NCBI GenBank assembly: GCA_026982275.1 | Contig: JALSHK010000503.1 | Coordinates: 1 to 7,466, forward strand | Length of the DNA: 7,466 nt | Source: Paracoccaceae bacterium | GTDB taxonomy: Bacteria > Pseudomonadota > Alphaproteobacteria > Rhodobacterales > Rhodobacteraceae | Reading direction: 5' to 3' | Part shown: positions 1-6,542 of the stretch, one piece after another | Layout of the letters: each line of letters opens with the position of its first letter | Position numbering within the stretch: the stretch's first letter is position 1 | Made by a program: the position numbers and the translations under genes | The notes under the pieces: model-generated | What the model was told of the DNA's origin: nothing | What the model saw: the letters and a program-made list of their open reading frames with translations, nothing else | The model's database searches: none

Positions 1-753
1 TTTCGGGATCGGTTTTTTGCGGACATCCCCCAGCCCCATCATTTCGCCGGCTTGCAGGCGAATGCTTTCAAGCCGGGCTTTCAGCGCGGTGTCGCCATCC
101 AGTTCTTCGCGGGTTTCGCGGCCGGTAATCCCCATGTCTTCGGCCCGCATCACCACCCCGGGCATACCGTTGTCAATCAGGGTAACGTCTATGCCGTCGA
201 TCCGGTCCATCATGTTGCCCGTGGGCAGCAAGGCGCCGCATGTGGCCCCTGCATTATCCTCAAAAATTATCTCGACCGGAGCGGCCATGCCCGGCACCCC
301 GTCTATGCCGGTTTGGCCCGCATAGGAGACCCGCCCGTTTGGAGTCTGGACCAGCGCCGTTGCGCTTTGACCGGTATTTTCCATATGGATCACCACCGGC
401 GTTAGCGCCCCCGCCACCGGCACCAGGCCACGCTCGATGGCAAAAGGACCGACACCGGCCAGAATATTGCCGCAATTCTGCGCGTCACTCACCTCGGCCT
501 TATCCACCGCCACCTGCAAAAACAGATAATCCACATCCACCCCTGCGCGCGCGGATTTTTTTATCACCGCCACTTTCGAGGTCAGCGGGTCCGCCCCGCC
601 GAGGCCGTCGATCTGTCGAGGGTCAGGGGACCCCATGACCGAAAGCAAAAACGCATCCCGCTCGCCGCTGTCGGCGGGTAGATCCTCGAAGAGGAAATAC
701 CCGCCTTTAGACGTGCCGCCGCGCAACCACATTGCTGGAATTCCGTTATTCAT
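1..753 (-). CDS. galD: 4-oxalomesaconate tautomerase/isomerase, PrpF family (3' end cut by window edge)
   Basis: Isomerises oxalomesaconate so that GalB can hydrate it, in the protocatechuate 4,5-cleavage/gallate lower pathway; a cytoplasmic enzyme with the diaminopimelate-epimerase-like PrpF fold. I translated 251 residues with no stop; the family is about 350-360 residues, so roughly the last third is missing. PrpF signatures seen: RGGTSKG (residues 11-17), QIDGLGGADPLTSK (47-60) and DAQNCGN (90-96), followed by CGALLPTGN (181-189). K60 and C94 are 34 residues apart, the same spacing as the catalytic Lys66/Cys100 I recall for LigU of Sphingobium SYK-6. The ATG at 753-751 lies inside the end of ligK (8-base overlap) and has an AAGGGG Shine-Dalgarno 7 bases upstream. 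Sequence alone does not decide between GalD-type tautomerase and LigU-type allylic isomerase. Position after galB and ligK strongly supports an oxalomesaconate role over the methylcitrate-pathway PrpF role. Confidence 0.85.
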   Translation of the reverse strand, partial: MNNGIPAMWLRGGTSKGGYFLFEDLPADSGERDAFLLSVMGSPDPRQIDGLGGADPLTSKVAVIKKSARAGVDVDYLFLQVAVDKAEVSDAQNCGNILAGVGPFAIERGLVPVAGALTPVVIHMENTGQSATALVQTPNGRVSYAGQTGIDGVPGMAAPVEIIFEDNAGATCGALLPTGNMMDRIDGIDVTLIDNGMPGVVMRAEDMGITGRETREELDGDTALKARLESIRLQAGEMMGLGDVRKKPIPK

Positions 754-1417
754 AGGTTAGCCCCTTGTCTTTCAGGCGGCCACGCATGTCATACATATCC
801 AACCCCAGCTCTCCGTTTTGCAGGCGCTGTCGCTTGGCTTCCTCATTGGCCAGTCGCGCTTCGGCCTTGGCCAGAACCGAGGCCGCCGCATCGCGCGCCA
901 CCACACAAACGCCGTCATCATCTGCTACAATCACATCGCCGGGCCGCACCATCGCGCCGGCGCAGACCACCGGAACATTCACCGAGCCAAGCGTTTCCTT
1001 CACCGTGCCCTGGGCGGAAACCGCCTTGGACCACACCGGAAAGCCCATTTTTTCGAGGTCAGCGATATCCCGCACCCCCGCATCGATAATCAGCCCCGCC
1101 CCGCCGCGCGCCTGCATCGAAGTGGCCAGAAGATCGCCAAAATAGCCGGCATCAGAGGGCGACATGGTGGCCAGCACCAGAATATCCCCCGCCTGCACCT
1201 GCTCGATCGCCACATGCACCATCCAGTTATCCGCCGGTGGCGCAAGGATCGTAACCGCCGAAGCTCCAACCGATGCGCCGCTATAGATCGGCCGCATATA
1301 GGACGCCATCAGGCCGGTGCGTCCCTGCGCCTCATGCACCGTGGCTACGCCACAAGCCCCGAGCCCCGCCACCACTTCCGGAGCCGCACGCTCGATATTC
1401 TGCACCACCCGGTTCAT
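746..1417 (-). CDS. ligK: 4-carboxy-4-hydroxy-2-oxoadipate (CHA) aldolase, HMG/CHA aldolase family
   Basis: Cleaves CHA to pyruvate and oxaloacetate, the last step of the pathway; enzymes of this class also decarboxylate oxaloacetate. The 223-residue product has the class II (divalent-metal) signature of the RraA-like HMG/CHA aldolases: the pyruvate-binding loop GYFGDLLATS (91-100), then D95, twenty residues, and R116-D117 (the D-X20-R-D motif). The C-terminus LDMYDMRGRLKDKGL (206-220) is typical of CHA aldolases rather than of RraA (RNase E inhibitor) proteins. The ATG sits in an ATGA overlap with the galB stop (1414-1417). The Shine-Dalgarno is weak, so translation probably depends on coupling to galB. 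Its stop lies 8 bases inside galD. The Pseudomonas gallate-pathway name for the same activity is galC. Length is normal and no key residue is missing. Confidence 0.9.
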   Translation of the reverse strand: MNRVVQNIERAAPEVVAGLGACGVATVHEAQGRTGLMASYMRPIYSGASVGASAVTILAPPADNWMVHVAIEQVQAGDILVLATMSPSDAGYFGDLLATSMQARGGAGLIIDAGVRDIADLEKMGFPVWSKAVSAQGTVKETLGSVNVPVVCAGAMVRPGDVIVADDDGVCVVARDAAASVLAKAEARLANEEAKRQRLQNGELGLDMYDMRGRLKDKGLTYE

Positions 1418-2148
1418 GCCAGCTCATCCACACATTGCGGATAGATCGCCTGAAAGCCTTCGGCATATCGCGCCGCCCGCCCGCCGGCCATGCCGCCGGA
1501 ATTGCGCCGGAAGTGGTTGCCACGGTTTTCTGCCAGATTGGTATAGAATTTCCACAGATGCTCCTGCCCCTGCATGGATTCGATGGCCGCGCGCTTTTTC
1601 TCCCAGACATCGGTAATGTCGAGAAAAACATTTGGCTTCCAGCCCATTTGCTCGCTCTGGTGCGGCTCGAAAAGATAAAGCTGCGGCGCAGCCAGCACCT
1701 GCTCTCCCGGCTCGTGCCCCCAGGCTTGCGCGATCATCCGGCACTCCATCGCCACCTCGGTGGTGTAGGAATGGTCGGTGTTATAGGGGTCATATTGCGA
1801 ATGGGACATCATGAAATCCGGCTGCACCTTGCGGATCACATCCACCAGCCTGAATTTGGCCTCGCGATCCAGCTCCAGCGGATAGTCGCCAAGATCGAAG
1901 AATTGAATATCGTGCACATCCAGCGCCTTGGCGGCATTTTCCGCCTCGATCCGCCGCGCCGCCTTGACCTTCTCCAGCGTCATGCCTTCCTGCTTCCACA
2001 GCTTGGCGCTCTCGCCGCGCTCGCCATAAGACAGGCAAACCACGGTTACATCATAGCCTTTTTGCCGGTGCAGCGCGATGGCTCCGCCTGCCCGCCAGAC
2101 AAAATCTGCCGCATGCGCGGAAATCACCAATGCTGTTTTATTTGTCAT
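1414..2148 (-). CDS. galB: 4-oxalomesaconate hydratase, PIG-L/LmbE fold
   Basis: Adds water to the enol/isomerised form of oxalomesaconate to give CHA, the substrate of LigK. The 244-residue product has the PIG-L zinc fold: SAHAADFVWRAGGAIALH (10-27), the GalB version of the usual PHPDDE motif, and HSQYDPYNTDH (116-126), whose His/Asp residues are the expected second metal-binding segment. GERGES (42-47) and FEPHQSEQMGW near residue 175 match GalB of Pseudomonas putida as I remember it. I chose the ATG at 2148-2146: an AAAGG Shine-Dalgarno lies 7 bases upstream. A GTG two codons further up (2154-2152) would touch that site and is unlikely to be used. This is the first gene of the leftward operon, and its stop overlaps the ligK start. 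It is unrelated in fold to LigJ, the amidohydrolase-type hydratase that does this step in Sphingobium SYK-6. Confidence 0.9.
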   Translation of the reverse strand: MTNKTALVISAHAADFVWRAGGAIALHRQKGYDVTVVCLSYGERGESAKLWKQEGMTLEKVKAARRIEAENAAKALDVHDIQFFDLGDYPLELDREAKFRLVDVIRKVQPDFMMSHSQYDPYNTDHSYTTEVAMECRMIAQAWGHEPGEQVLAAPQLYLFEPHQSEQMGWKPNVFLDITDVWEKKRAAIESMQGQEHLWKFYTNLAENRGNHFRRNSGGMAGGRAARYAEGFQAIYPQCVDELA

Positions 2149-2187
2149 GATCACGCCTTTCGCTATCCGGCCACAGGCGGAGCTTTG

Positions 2188-2210
2188 GGAGCAGCTTATC
2201 AGCCTGCTCC
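2188..2210. promoter_or_regulatory. Inverted repeat in the galB-lysR intergenic region
   Basis: A perfect 7-base inverted repeat (GGAGCAG, 9-base centre, CTGCTCC) lies 40-62 bases upstream of the galB start. It could be an operator for the divergent regulator or an mRNA leader hairpin of galB. It has no run of T on either side, so it is a poor terminator. The function is inferred from position only. Confidence 0.4.
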
Positions 2211-2243
2211 GAAGAAATACCAGTTCAAAGCCTAGCCCTTTGT

Positions 2244-2258
2244 ATAAGAAATGACTAT
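2244..2258. promoter_or_regulatory. Candidate LysR-type binding site (ATA-N9-TAT)
   Basis: ATAAGAAATGACTAT contains the T-N11-A core (T2245, A2257) with ATA/TAT ends, the general shape of a LysR-family box. It sits in an AT-rich patch (about 2239-2272) between the divergent galB and regulator genes, 33 bases before the regulator start, where autoregulatory LysR sites are usually found. The internal symmetry is poor and T-N11-A occurs often by chance, so this is tentative. I could not place convincing -35/-10 promoter boxes in this gap for either direction. Confidence 0.3.
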
Positions 2259-2290
2259 ATGCCCATTAATATGCTTCCCGGGAGGATCGA

Positions 2291-3499
2291 ATGAAAGCCG
2301 AAAACCTGAACCTGCGCCACTTGCGCGCCTTTCGTGAAATCGCGGCCCGAAAAAGCATTTCACGGGCAGCGGACAAGGTGCATTTGTCCCAGCCGGCAAT
2401 CACCCAGGCCCTATCCAAGCTGGAGCGCGTGGTCGGGGCGCGTTTTTTTGACCGGGCCGGGCGCGGGTTGTTTCTGAACGAGCCGGGAAGGATATTTCTT
2501 TTTCGGGTCAATCGGGCGCTTGATCTTTTGCAGGAAGGCGCACGGGCGGCGCTGCGGGCGAGCGGGCACAACCAGAATCGCGGTTTCCGTCAATTTGACG
2601 AGATGGTAACCGCCTCGCAATTGCGCGCATTGATTGCCGTGGTGCGGGCGGGTAATTTTTCGCTCGCGGCGCGCAATATCGGTATTTCCCAGCCTTCGCT
2701 GCATCGCACTGCGCGGGATCTGGAGCGATTGTCGGGCATGCCGCTTTTCCGCCGTGTCAGCCTTGGAATCGAGCTTACACAGGCCGCGCGGATATTTGCC
2801 CGCCATGCCCGGCTAGCATTTTCAGAGCTGGAGCAGGGGGTGGACGAGGTGCAGGTCTGGCGGGGCATTGATACGGGCCGGATCGTGATCGGCACCTTGC
2901 CTCTGGCGCAGGCCGAGATATTGCCAAAAGCGATTAATGCCCTGCTGGAACAACGCCCGAACATGAAGGTGAGCGTTATTGACGGGCCATATGAGGATCT
3001 GCTGCAAGGGCTGAGGCAGGGCGAAATAGATTTGCTCACAGGGGCGCTTCGCCAGCCATTGCCGGTTCCCGATGTCGTGCAGGAAAGCCTGTTTCGCGAC
3101 CCTTTGGCAATTGTGGCGCGGGCCGGGCATCCGCTGGCCGACCGGCGGGGGTTGAAGCTGAATGATCTGGTGGAATTCGGCTGGGCCGTTCCGCGAAAGG
3201 CCACGCCGACCCGCGATTATTTCGATACCCTGTTTGCCGAGACTGCTCCGCAACATATCATCGAAGCCAGCTCGCTGGTGATGGTGCGTGGCTTGCTGGC
3301 GGGCAGCGATCGTCTGGCCATTTTTTCGGCGCACCAGATGCAGCATGTTGAGCAGCTCGGCTTGCTCTGCCGGCTGGATTTTGACATGAGCCACACCAAG
3401 CGTGATATCGGCATCACCATGCGGCAGAATTGGCGGCCAACGGCAACGCAATCGCTGTTTCTGGAGCTGTTGCGGGAGGCGGGGAGCGAACTGGGCTAG
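2291..3499 (+). CDS. LysR-type transcriptional regulator with two tandem winged-HTH domains
   Basis: Probable regulator of the flanking catabolic operons, responding to a pathway aromatic acid or intermediate (inferred from position). It has 402 residues, against about 300 for an ordinary LysR protein. The first winged helix-turn-helix covers about residues 8-67 (helix segment HLSQPAITQALSKLER, 31-46) and the second about 108-167 (helix segment ISQPSLHRTARDLER, 132-146). The SQP signatures are exactly 100 residues apart. A periplasmic-binding-like effector domain follows from about 195 to the end: GRIVIGTLPLAQAEILPKAI opens it, and LRQGEIDLLTGAL (241-253) is the conserved 'GE.D' region. The reading frame is continuous across both domains. 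The start is supported by GGAGG five bases upstream. It is divergent from galB and followed by the dehydrogenase-ligC pair. It is not close to any regulator I can name, so no symbol is given. Confidence 0.9.
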   Translation: MKAENLNLRHLRAFREIAARKSISRAADKVHLSQPAITQALSKLERVVGARFFDRAGRGLFLNEPGRIFLFRVNRALDLLQEGARAALRASGHNQNRGFRQFDEMVTASQLRALIAVVRAGNFSLAARNIGISQPSLHRTARDLERLSGMPLFRRVSLGIELTQAARIFARHARLAFSELEQGVDEVQVWRGIDTGRIVIGTLPLAQAEILPKAINALLEQRPNMKVSVIDGPYEDLLQGLRQGEIDLLTGALRQPLPVPDVVQESLFRDPLAIVARAGHPLADRRGLKLNDLVEFGWAVPRKATPTRDYFDTLFAETAPQHIIEASSLVMVRGLLAGSDRLAIFSAHQMQHVEQLGLLCRLDFDMSHTKRDIGITMRQNWRPTATQSLFLELLREAGSELG

Positions 3500-3516
3500 G
3501 TTCTATTTCATAATCC

Positions 3517-3536
3517 AATAGATCGGGTGATCTATT
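3517..3536. promoter_or_regulatory. Perfect 20-base palindrome, candidate operator of the dehydrogenase-ligC operon
   Basis: AATAGATC-GGGT-GATCTATT: 8-base arms with no mismatch around a 4-base centre, starting 17 bases after the regulator stop and ending 60 bases before the dehydrogenase start. The even symmetry does not fit the odd-length T-N11-A box of LysR proteins and would suit a GntR-, TetR- or MarR-type dimer. The following TTTATTTTA tract means it could also fold in RNA as a weak AT-rich terminator for the regulator gene. Operator is my preferred reading. Confidence 0.5.
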
Positions 3537-3596
3537 TATTTTACCTGCGGGGCGAGGTCATGCTAGCCTGATGAAAGCCATTGCCGGATATGCCCC

Positions 3597-4523
3597 ATGA
3601 CAGACTTGAACAAAAACCAGGATGCAAAGACTATCGGTTTTATTGGTTTCGGTGAGGCCGGCGCAGCATTTGCCAGAGGGCTATCGGATAAGGCTGCTCT
3701 GCCGTTGCGGGCGTTTGATCTGAAAACCGGGCTTGGAGAAAAATCTCGCCAACAAAAATTGCAGGATTACGCCCGTGCGCAGGTGCAGGGCATGGAGAGC
3801 GCCAGCGCCTGCGCCAGCGGTTCGCAGCTGTTGTTTTCGCTGGTAACGGCGGATCAGGCCGTGAAGGCTGCTGCGCGCGCGGCCGAGGGAATTGGCCGGG
3901 GCTGTTATTACTTTGACGGCAATTCCTGCGCCCCCGAAACCAAGCGCGAAGCCGCAAGGATGATCGAAGCGGCGGGCGGGCGCTATGTCGATATGGCGAT
4001 CATGGGACCGGTGCATCCGGCGGGGCACAAGACGCCGGTTCTGCTTGCCGGCAAATGGTCCGATGATGCCCTGGCGATCCTGCAGGGGCTTGGCATGCAG
4101 GCGCGGCTGGCCGGTGGTGGAGTGGGGGCGGCGGCAGCGATCAAGCTGATCCGCTCGGTGATGTTCAAGGGGATGGAGGCTTTGGTGGCGGAGTGTTTTC
4201 TTTCGGCCCAAAAGGCTGGCGTGACCGGCGAGGTATTGGCTTCGCTGGAGAAATCCTATCCCGGATTCGGCTGGGAGTCGCGCGCTGGATATATGCTGGA
4301 GCGGATGCAGAAACACGGGATTCGCCGCGCGGCCGAAATGCGCGAGGCGGCGCTTTGCGTGCAGCAGCTCGGGCTGGATAGCGCCATGTCTGCCGCCTCG
4401 GCCCAATGGCAGCAGCGCTTGGGGGATCTGTCGCTGAAGCCGGATTCAACCGATTTGCGGGCGCAGGCAAAGATGATATTGGCGGCGATGGATCGCCTCG
4501 AAAAACCGGAGGAAAAGATATGA
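3597..4523 (+). CDS. NAD(P)-dependent beta-hydroxyacid dehydrogenase-like protein with DUF1932-type C-terminus
   Basis: A predicted cytoplasmic oxidoreductase; substrate unknown. The N-terminal Rossmann domain begins IGFIGFGEAG (13-22, G17-x-G19-x-x-G22), and D41 ends the second strand, which suggests NAD preference. FDGNSCAPETKREA (106-119) and GRYVDMAIMGP (128-138) are substrate-side signatures of the 6-phosphogluconate/3-hydroxyisobutyrate dehydrogenase superfamily. The catalytic lysine is probably K183 in AAAAIKLIRSVMFKGMEAL. The usual Asn four residues later is Ser187, as I recall for the DUF1932 group. The segment from about 185 to 265 fits DUF1932. The 308-residue length is normal. The ATG lacks a clear Shine-Dalgarno and overlaps the stop of a tiny upstream reading frame (3571-3600). 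The stop overlaps the ligC start by 4 bases, so the two proteins are made together. No textbook step of the 4,5-cleavage pathway needs this enzyme, so a linked or side reaction is inferred. Confidence 0.85.
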   Translation: MTDLNKNQDAKTIGFIGFGEAGAAFARGLSDKAALPLRAFDLKTGLGEKSRQQKLQDYARAQVQGMESASACASGSQLLFSLVTADQAVKAAARAAEGIGRGCYYFDGNSCAPETKREAARMIEAAGGRYVDMAIMGPVHPAGHKTPVLLAGKWSDDALAILQGLGMQARLAGGGVGAAAAIKLIRSVMFKGMEALVAECFLSAQKAGVTGEVLASLEKSYPGFGWESRAGYMLERMQKHGIRRAAEMREAALCVQQLGLDSAMSAASAQWQQRLGDLSLKPDSTDLRAQAKMILAAMDRLEKPEEKI

Positions 4524-5470
4524 AAATTTGCGTCGCGGGGGCCGGTGGGGCCTTTGGCATCAAGCATCTGGATGCGCTGAAAAATATCGAAGGGGTCGAG
4601 GTGACTTCTGTGGTCGGGCGCCGGCCGGAGGCGATCGAGGCCTTTGCCCGGGAGCGCGGCATTCCTCATGCCACCGTTGATCTGGCGGAAAGTCTGGCGC
4701 GGGATGATGTGGATGCGGTGATTCTTTCCACCCCGACCCAGATGCATGCCGAGCAGGCCATTGCCTGCATGCGGGCGGGCAAGCATGTGCTGGTTGAAAT
4801 TCCGATGGCGGATAATCTGGCCGATAGCCGTGAATTGGTGCGGGTGCAGCAGGAAACCGGACTGGTGGCCATGGCCGGCCATGTGCGCCGCTTCAACCCC
4901 TCGCATCAATGGGTGCATAACAGGATCACCGCTGGCGAGATCAACATCCAGCAGCTGGATGTGCAGACCTATTTTTTCCGCCGCCAAAACATCAATGCCG
5001 CTGGCAAGCCCCGAAGCTGGACCGACCATCTGCTGTGGCATCATGCCTGCCATACGGTGGATCTTTTCCAATACCAGACCGGAGAGGTGGCTTCCGAGGT
5101 GTTTGGCATGCAGGGGCCGATCCACCCCGAGCTGGGCATTGCCATGGATATGAGCATCGGGCTGAAAACCCCTTCCGGCGCGCTTTGCACCCTCTCGCTG
5201 AGCTTCAATAATGACGGGCCGTTGGGCACGTTTTTCCGCTATATTTGCGATAATGGCACCTATATCGCGCGCTATGATGATCTGGTGGATGGCTATGAAA
5301 AGCCGATTGATCTATCCGCTGTGGCGGTTTCCAATAACGGGATCGAGCTGATTGATCGGGAGTTTGTTTCGGCCATTCGCGAGGGGCGGGAGCCAAACGG
5401 CTCGGTTGCGCAATGCCTGCCGGCGATGGAAACGCTGGACCGGATAGAGCAGGTTTTGAATGGTGGCTAG
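4520..5470 (+). CDS. ligC: 4-carboxy-2-hydroxymuconate-6-semialdehyde dehydrogenase (Gfo/Idh/MocA family)
   Basis: Oxidises the hemiacetal form of 4-carboxy-2-hydroxymuconate-6-semialdehyde, the product of protocatechuate 4,5-dioxygenase, to 2-pyrone-4,6-dicarboxylate with NAD(P)+. The 316-residue product matches the length of LigC. A glycine-rich nucleotide loop is at 7-13. STPTQMHAEQAIACM (70-84) and VEIPMAD (92-98) follow; as I recall for LigC, the EKP lysine of most family members is replaced (E93-I94-P95). RRFNPSHQWVHN (123-134), QTYFFRR (149-155), SWTDHLLWHHACHTVDLF (166-183), GPIHPELGIAMDMS (199-212) and FNNDGPLGTFFRYICDNGT (229-247) closely match SYK-6 LigC from memory. I chose the ATG at 4520 inside the ATGA overlap because GGAGG lies 7 bases upstream; an in-frame start further up would run far into the dehydrogenase gene. 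The loop reads GAGGAFG, one glycine more than the GAGAFG I remember. Confidence 0.92.
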   Translation: MKICVAGAGGAFGIKHLDALKNIEGVEVTSVVGRRPEAIEAFARERGIPHATVDLAESLARDDVDAVILSTPTQMHAEQAIACMRAGKHVLVEIPMADNLADSRELVRVQQETGLVAMAGHVRRFNPSHQWVHNRITAGEINIQQLDVQTYFFRRQNINAAGKPRSWTDHLLWHHACHTVDLFQYQTGEVASEVFGMQGPIHPELGIAMDMSIGLKTPSGALCTLSLSFNNDGPLGTFFRYICDNGTYIARYDDLVDGYEKPIDLSAVAVSNNGIELIDREFVSAIREGREPNGSVAQCLPAMETLDRIEQVLNGG

Positions 5471-5488
5471 GCCCGGATTGCCCGGGCC
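5470..5488. terminator. GC-rich hairpin between convergent ligC and cysK
   Basis: A perfect 7-base stem (GGCCCGG / CCGGGCC, 5-base loop) fills most of the 24 bases between the ligC and cysK stop codons. It is placed to end transcription from both sides. There is no T run, so it is not a textbook intrinsic terminator. Confidence 0.45.
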
Positions 5489-5494
5489 GAATGC

Positions 5495-6478
5495 CTAGAT
5501 GCCATCAAACAATACGGTGGAAAGATAGCGCTCGGCAAAGCTCGGGATCATGGCGACGATGATTTTGCCTTCCATCTCGGGGCGCTGGGCGATGCGCACC
5601 CCCGCCGCCACCGCCGCGCCCGAAGAGATGCCCATCGGGATGCCATCCAGCCGCGCGGCCAGCCTTGACATGCGGATCGCCTCCTCGTCGCTAATTGCGA
5701 TAAATTCGTCCACCACATCGGGATCGAAAATCTCGGGAACAATCCCCGCGCCAATGCCCTGAATGCCATGCGGGCTATGGGGGCCGTTGCCGGAAATGAT
5801 CTGGCTGTTTTCCGGCTCTACGCCTATAATTTTCAGGCTCTCTTTGCGCGGTTTCAGGGTTTGGCCAATGCCGGTAATGGTGCCGCCGGTGCCGACGCCC
5901 GAGATCACCACATCCACCTGCCCGCCGGTATCGATCCAAATTTCCTCGGCAGTGGTCTTGCGATGGATAGCGGGGTTGGAGGGGTTGGTGAACTGGCTGG
6001 GCATCACGGAGCCGGGCCGCTCTTTCAGCAATTCATGGGCGCGGTTGATCGAACCCATAACGCCCTCTTCCTTCGGGGTCAGCACCAGTTCCGCCCCGAG
6101 ATAGGCCAGCATTTTGCAACGCTCGATCGACATGGAATCCGGCATGGTCAATACCAGCTTATAACCGCGCGAAGCCGCCACAAAGGCCAGTCCGATACCG
6201 GTATTGCCCGAGGTTGGCTCGATCAGGGTGTCGCCAGGGCGGATTTTGCCCGCGGCTTCCAGATCCAGAATCATGCCAGCGCCAATTCGGTCTTTTACGC
6301 TGGAAACCGGATTGAAAAACTCCAGCTTCAATAACAAGTCTCCGACCAGCCCCTGATCGGCGCTCAGGCCAGGAGCGCGCACGAGCGGGGTGTTGCCGAT
6401 TGTCTCGATAATGGAGCCGTAGATCCGCCCTCTTCCGGGGGGATCGAATTTCGGTGTTTTTTCAATATTTACGCTCAT
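5495..6478 (-). CDS. cysK: Cysteine synthase A (O-acetylserine sulfhydrylase)
   Basis: PLP enzyme making L-cysteine from O-acetylserine and sulfide; cytoplasmic. The 327-residue product has IGNTPLVR (27-34), the PLP lysine K62 in NPVSSVKDRIG, the substrate loop TSGNTG (89-94), the phosphate-binding GTGGT (196-200), the GIGAG segment (241-245) and GISSGAA (283-289), all as expected for the fold. The C-terminus reads PSFAERYLST where enterobacterial CysK has PDSGERYLST; I remember the former as usual in alphaproteobacteria. An N-terminal extension of about 20 residues precedes the conserved core. The start is supported by AGAGG 8 bases upstream. Transcription probably begins near 6507 from the promoter at 6514-6542. 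It converges on ligC and has no metabolic link to it. Cystathionine beta-synthase-like or sulfocysteine synthase activity is possible but less likely. Confidence 0.93.
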   Translation of the reverse strand: MSVNIEKTPKFDPPGRGRIYGSIIETIGNTPLVRAPGLSADQGLVGDLLLKLEFFNPVSSVKDRIGAGMILDLEAAGKIRPGDTLIEPTSGNTGIGLAFVAASRGYKLVLTMPDSMSIERCKMLAYLGAELVLTPKEEGVMGSINRAHELLKERPGSVMPSQFTNPSNPAIHRKTTAEEIWIDTGGQVDVVISGVGTGGTITGIGQTLKPRKESLKIIGVEPENSQIISGNGPHSPHGIQGIGAGIVPEIFDPDVVDEFIAISDEEAIRMSRLAARLDGIPMGISSGAAVAAGVRIAQRPEMEGKIIVAMIPSFAERYLSTVLFDGI

Positions 6479-6513
6479 GTTTTTCGCCTCTTTATCAAGA
6501 ATTCAACGGTTTC

Positions 6514-6542
6514 AATATACTGTCAATAATATTGACTGTCAA
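6514..6542 (-). promoter_or_regulatory. Predicted sigma-70-type promoter of cysK
   Basis: On the minus strand: TTGACA (6542-6537, perfect -35), a 17-base spacer, and TATATT (6519-6514, five of six -10 bases). The predicted start is near 6507, giving a leader of about 28 bases that contains the cysK Shine-Dalgarno. A second TTGACA (6526-6521) lies one repeat unit downstream but has no good -10 partner. Confidence 0.6.

Noticed and set aside
2152..2154. GTG as the start of galB
   Set aside because: It leaves only one base between the AAAGG site and the start. The ATG at 2148 has proper spacing.
818..2235. Long open frames on the plus strand opposite ligK and galB
   Set aside because: They are antisense to two clearly conserved enzymes, have low-complexity Arg/His/Pro-rich translations with no family motif, and reflect the GC-rich codon bias.
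2590..3451. Minus-strand frames opposite the LysR gene
   Set aside because: Translations lack any recognisable domain, while the plus strand codes for a full regulator with an ideal Shine-Dalgarno.
3517..3536. The palindrome as a standard intrinsic terminator of the LysR gene
   Set aside because: The stem is AT-rich and the T run is interrupted. Kept only as a secondary possibility to an operator.
4256..5125. A 289-residue minus-strand frame opposite the dehydrogenase and ligC
   Set aside because: It spans the junction of two coupled plus-strand genes and has no motif; a shadow frame.
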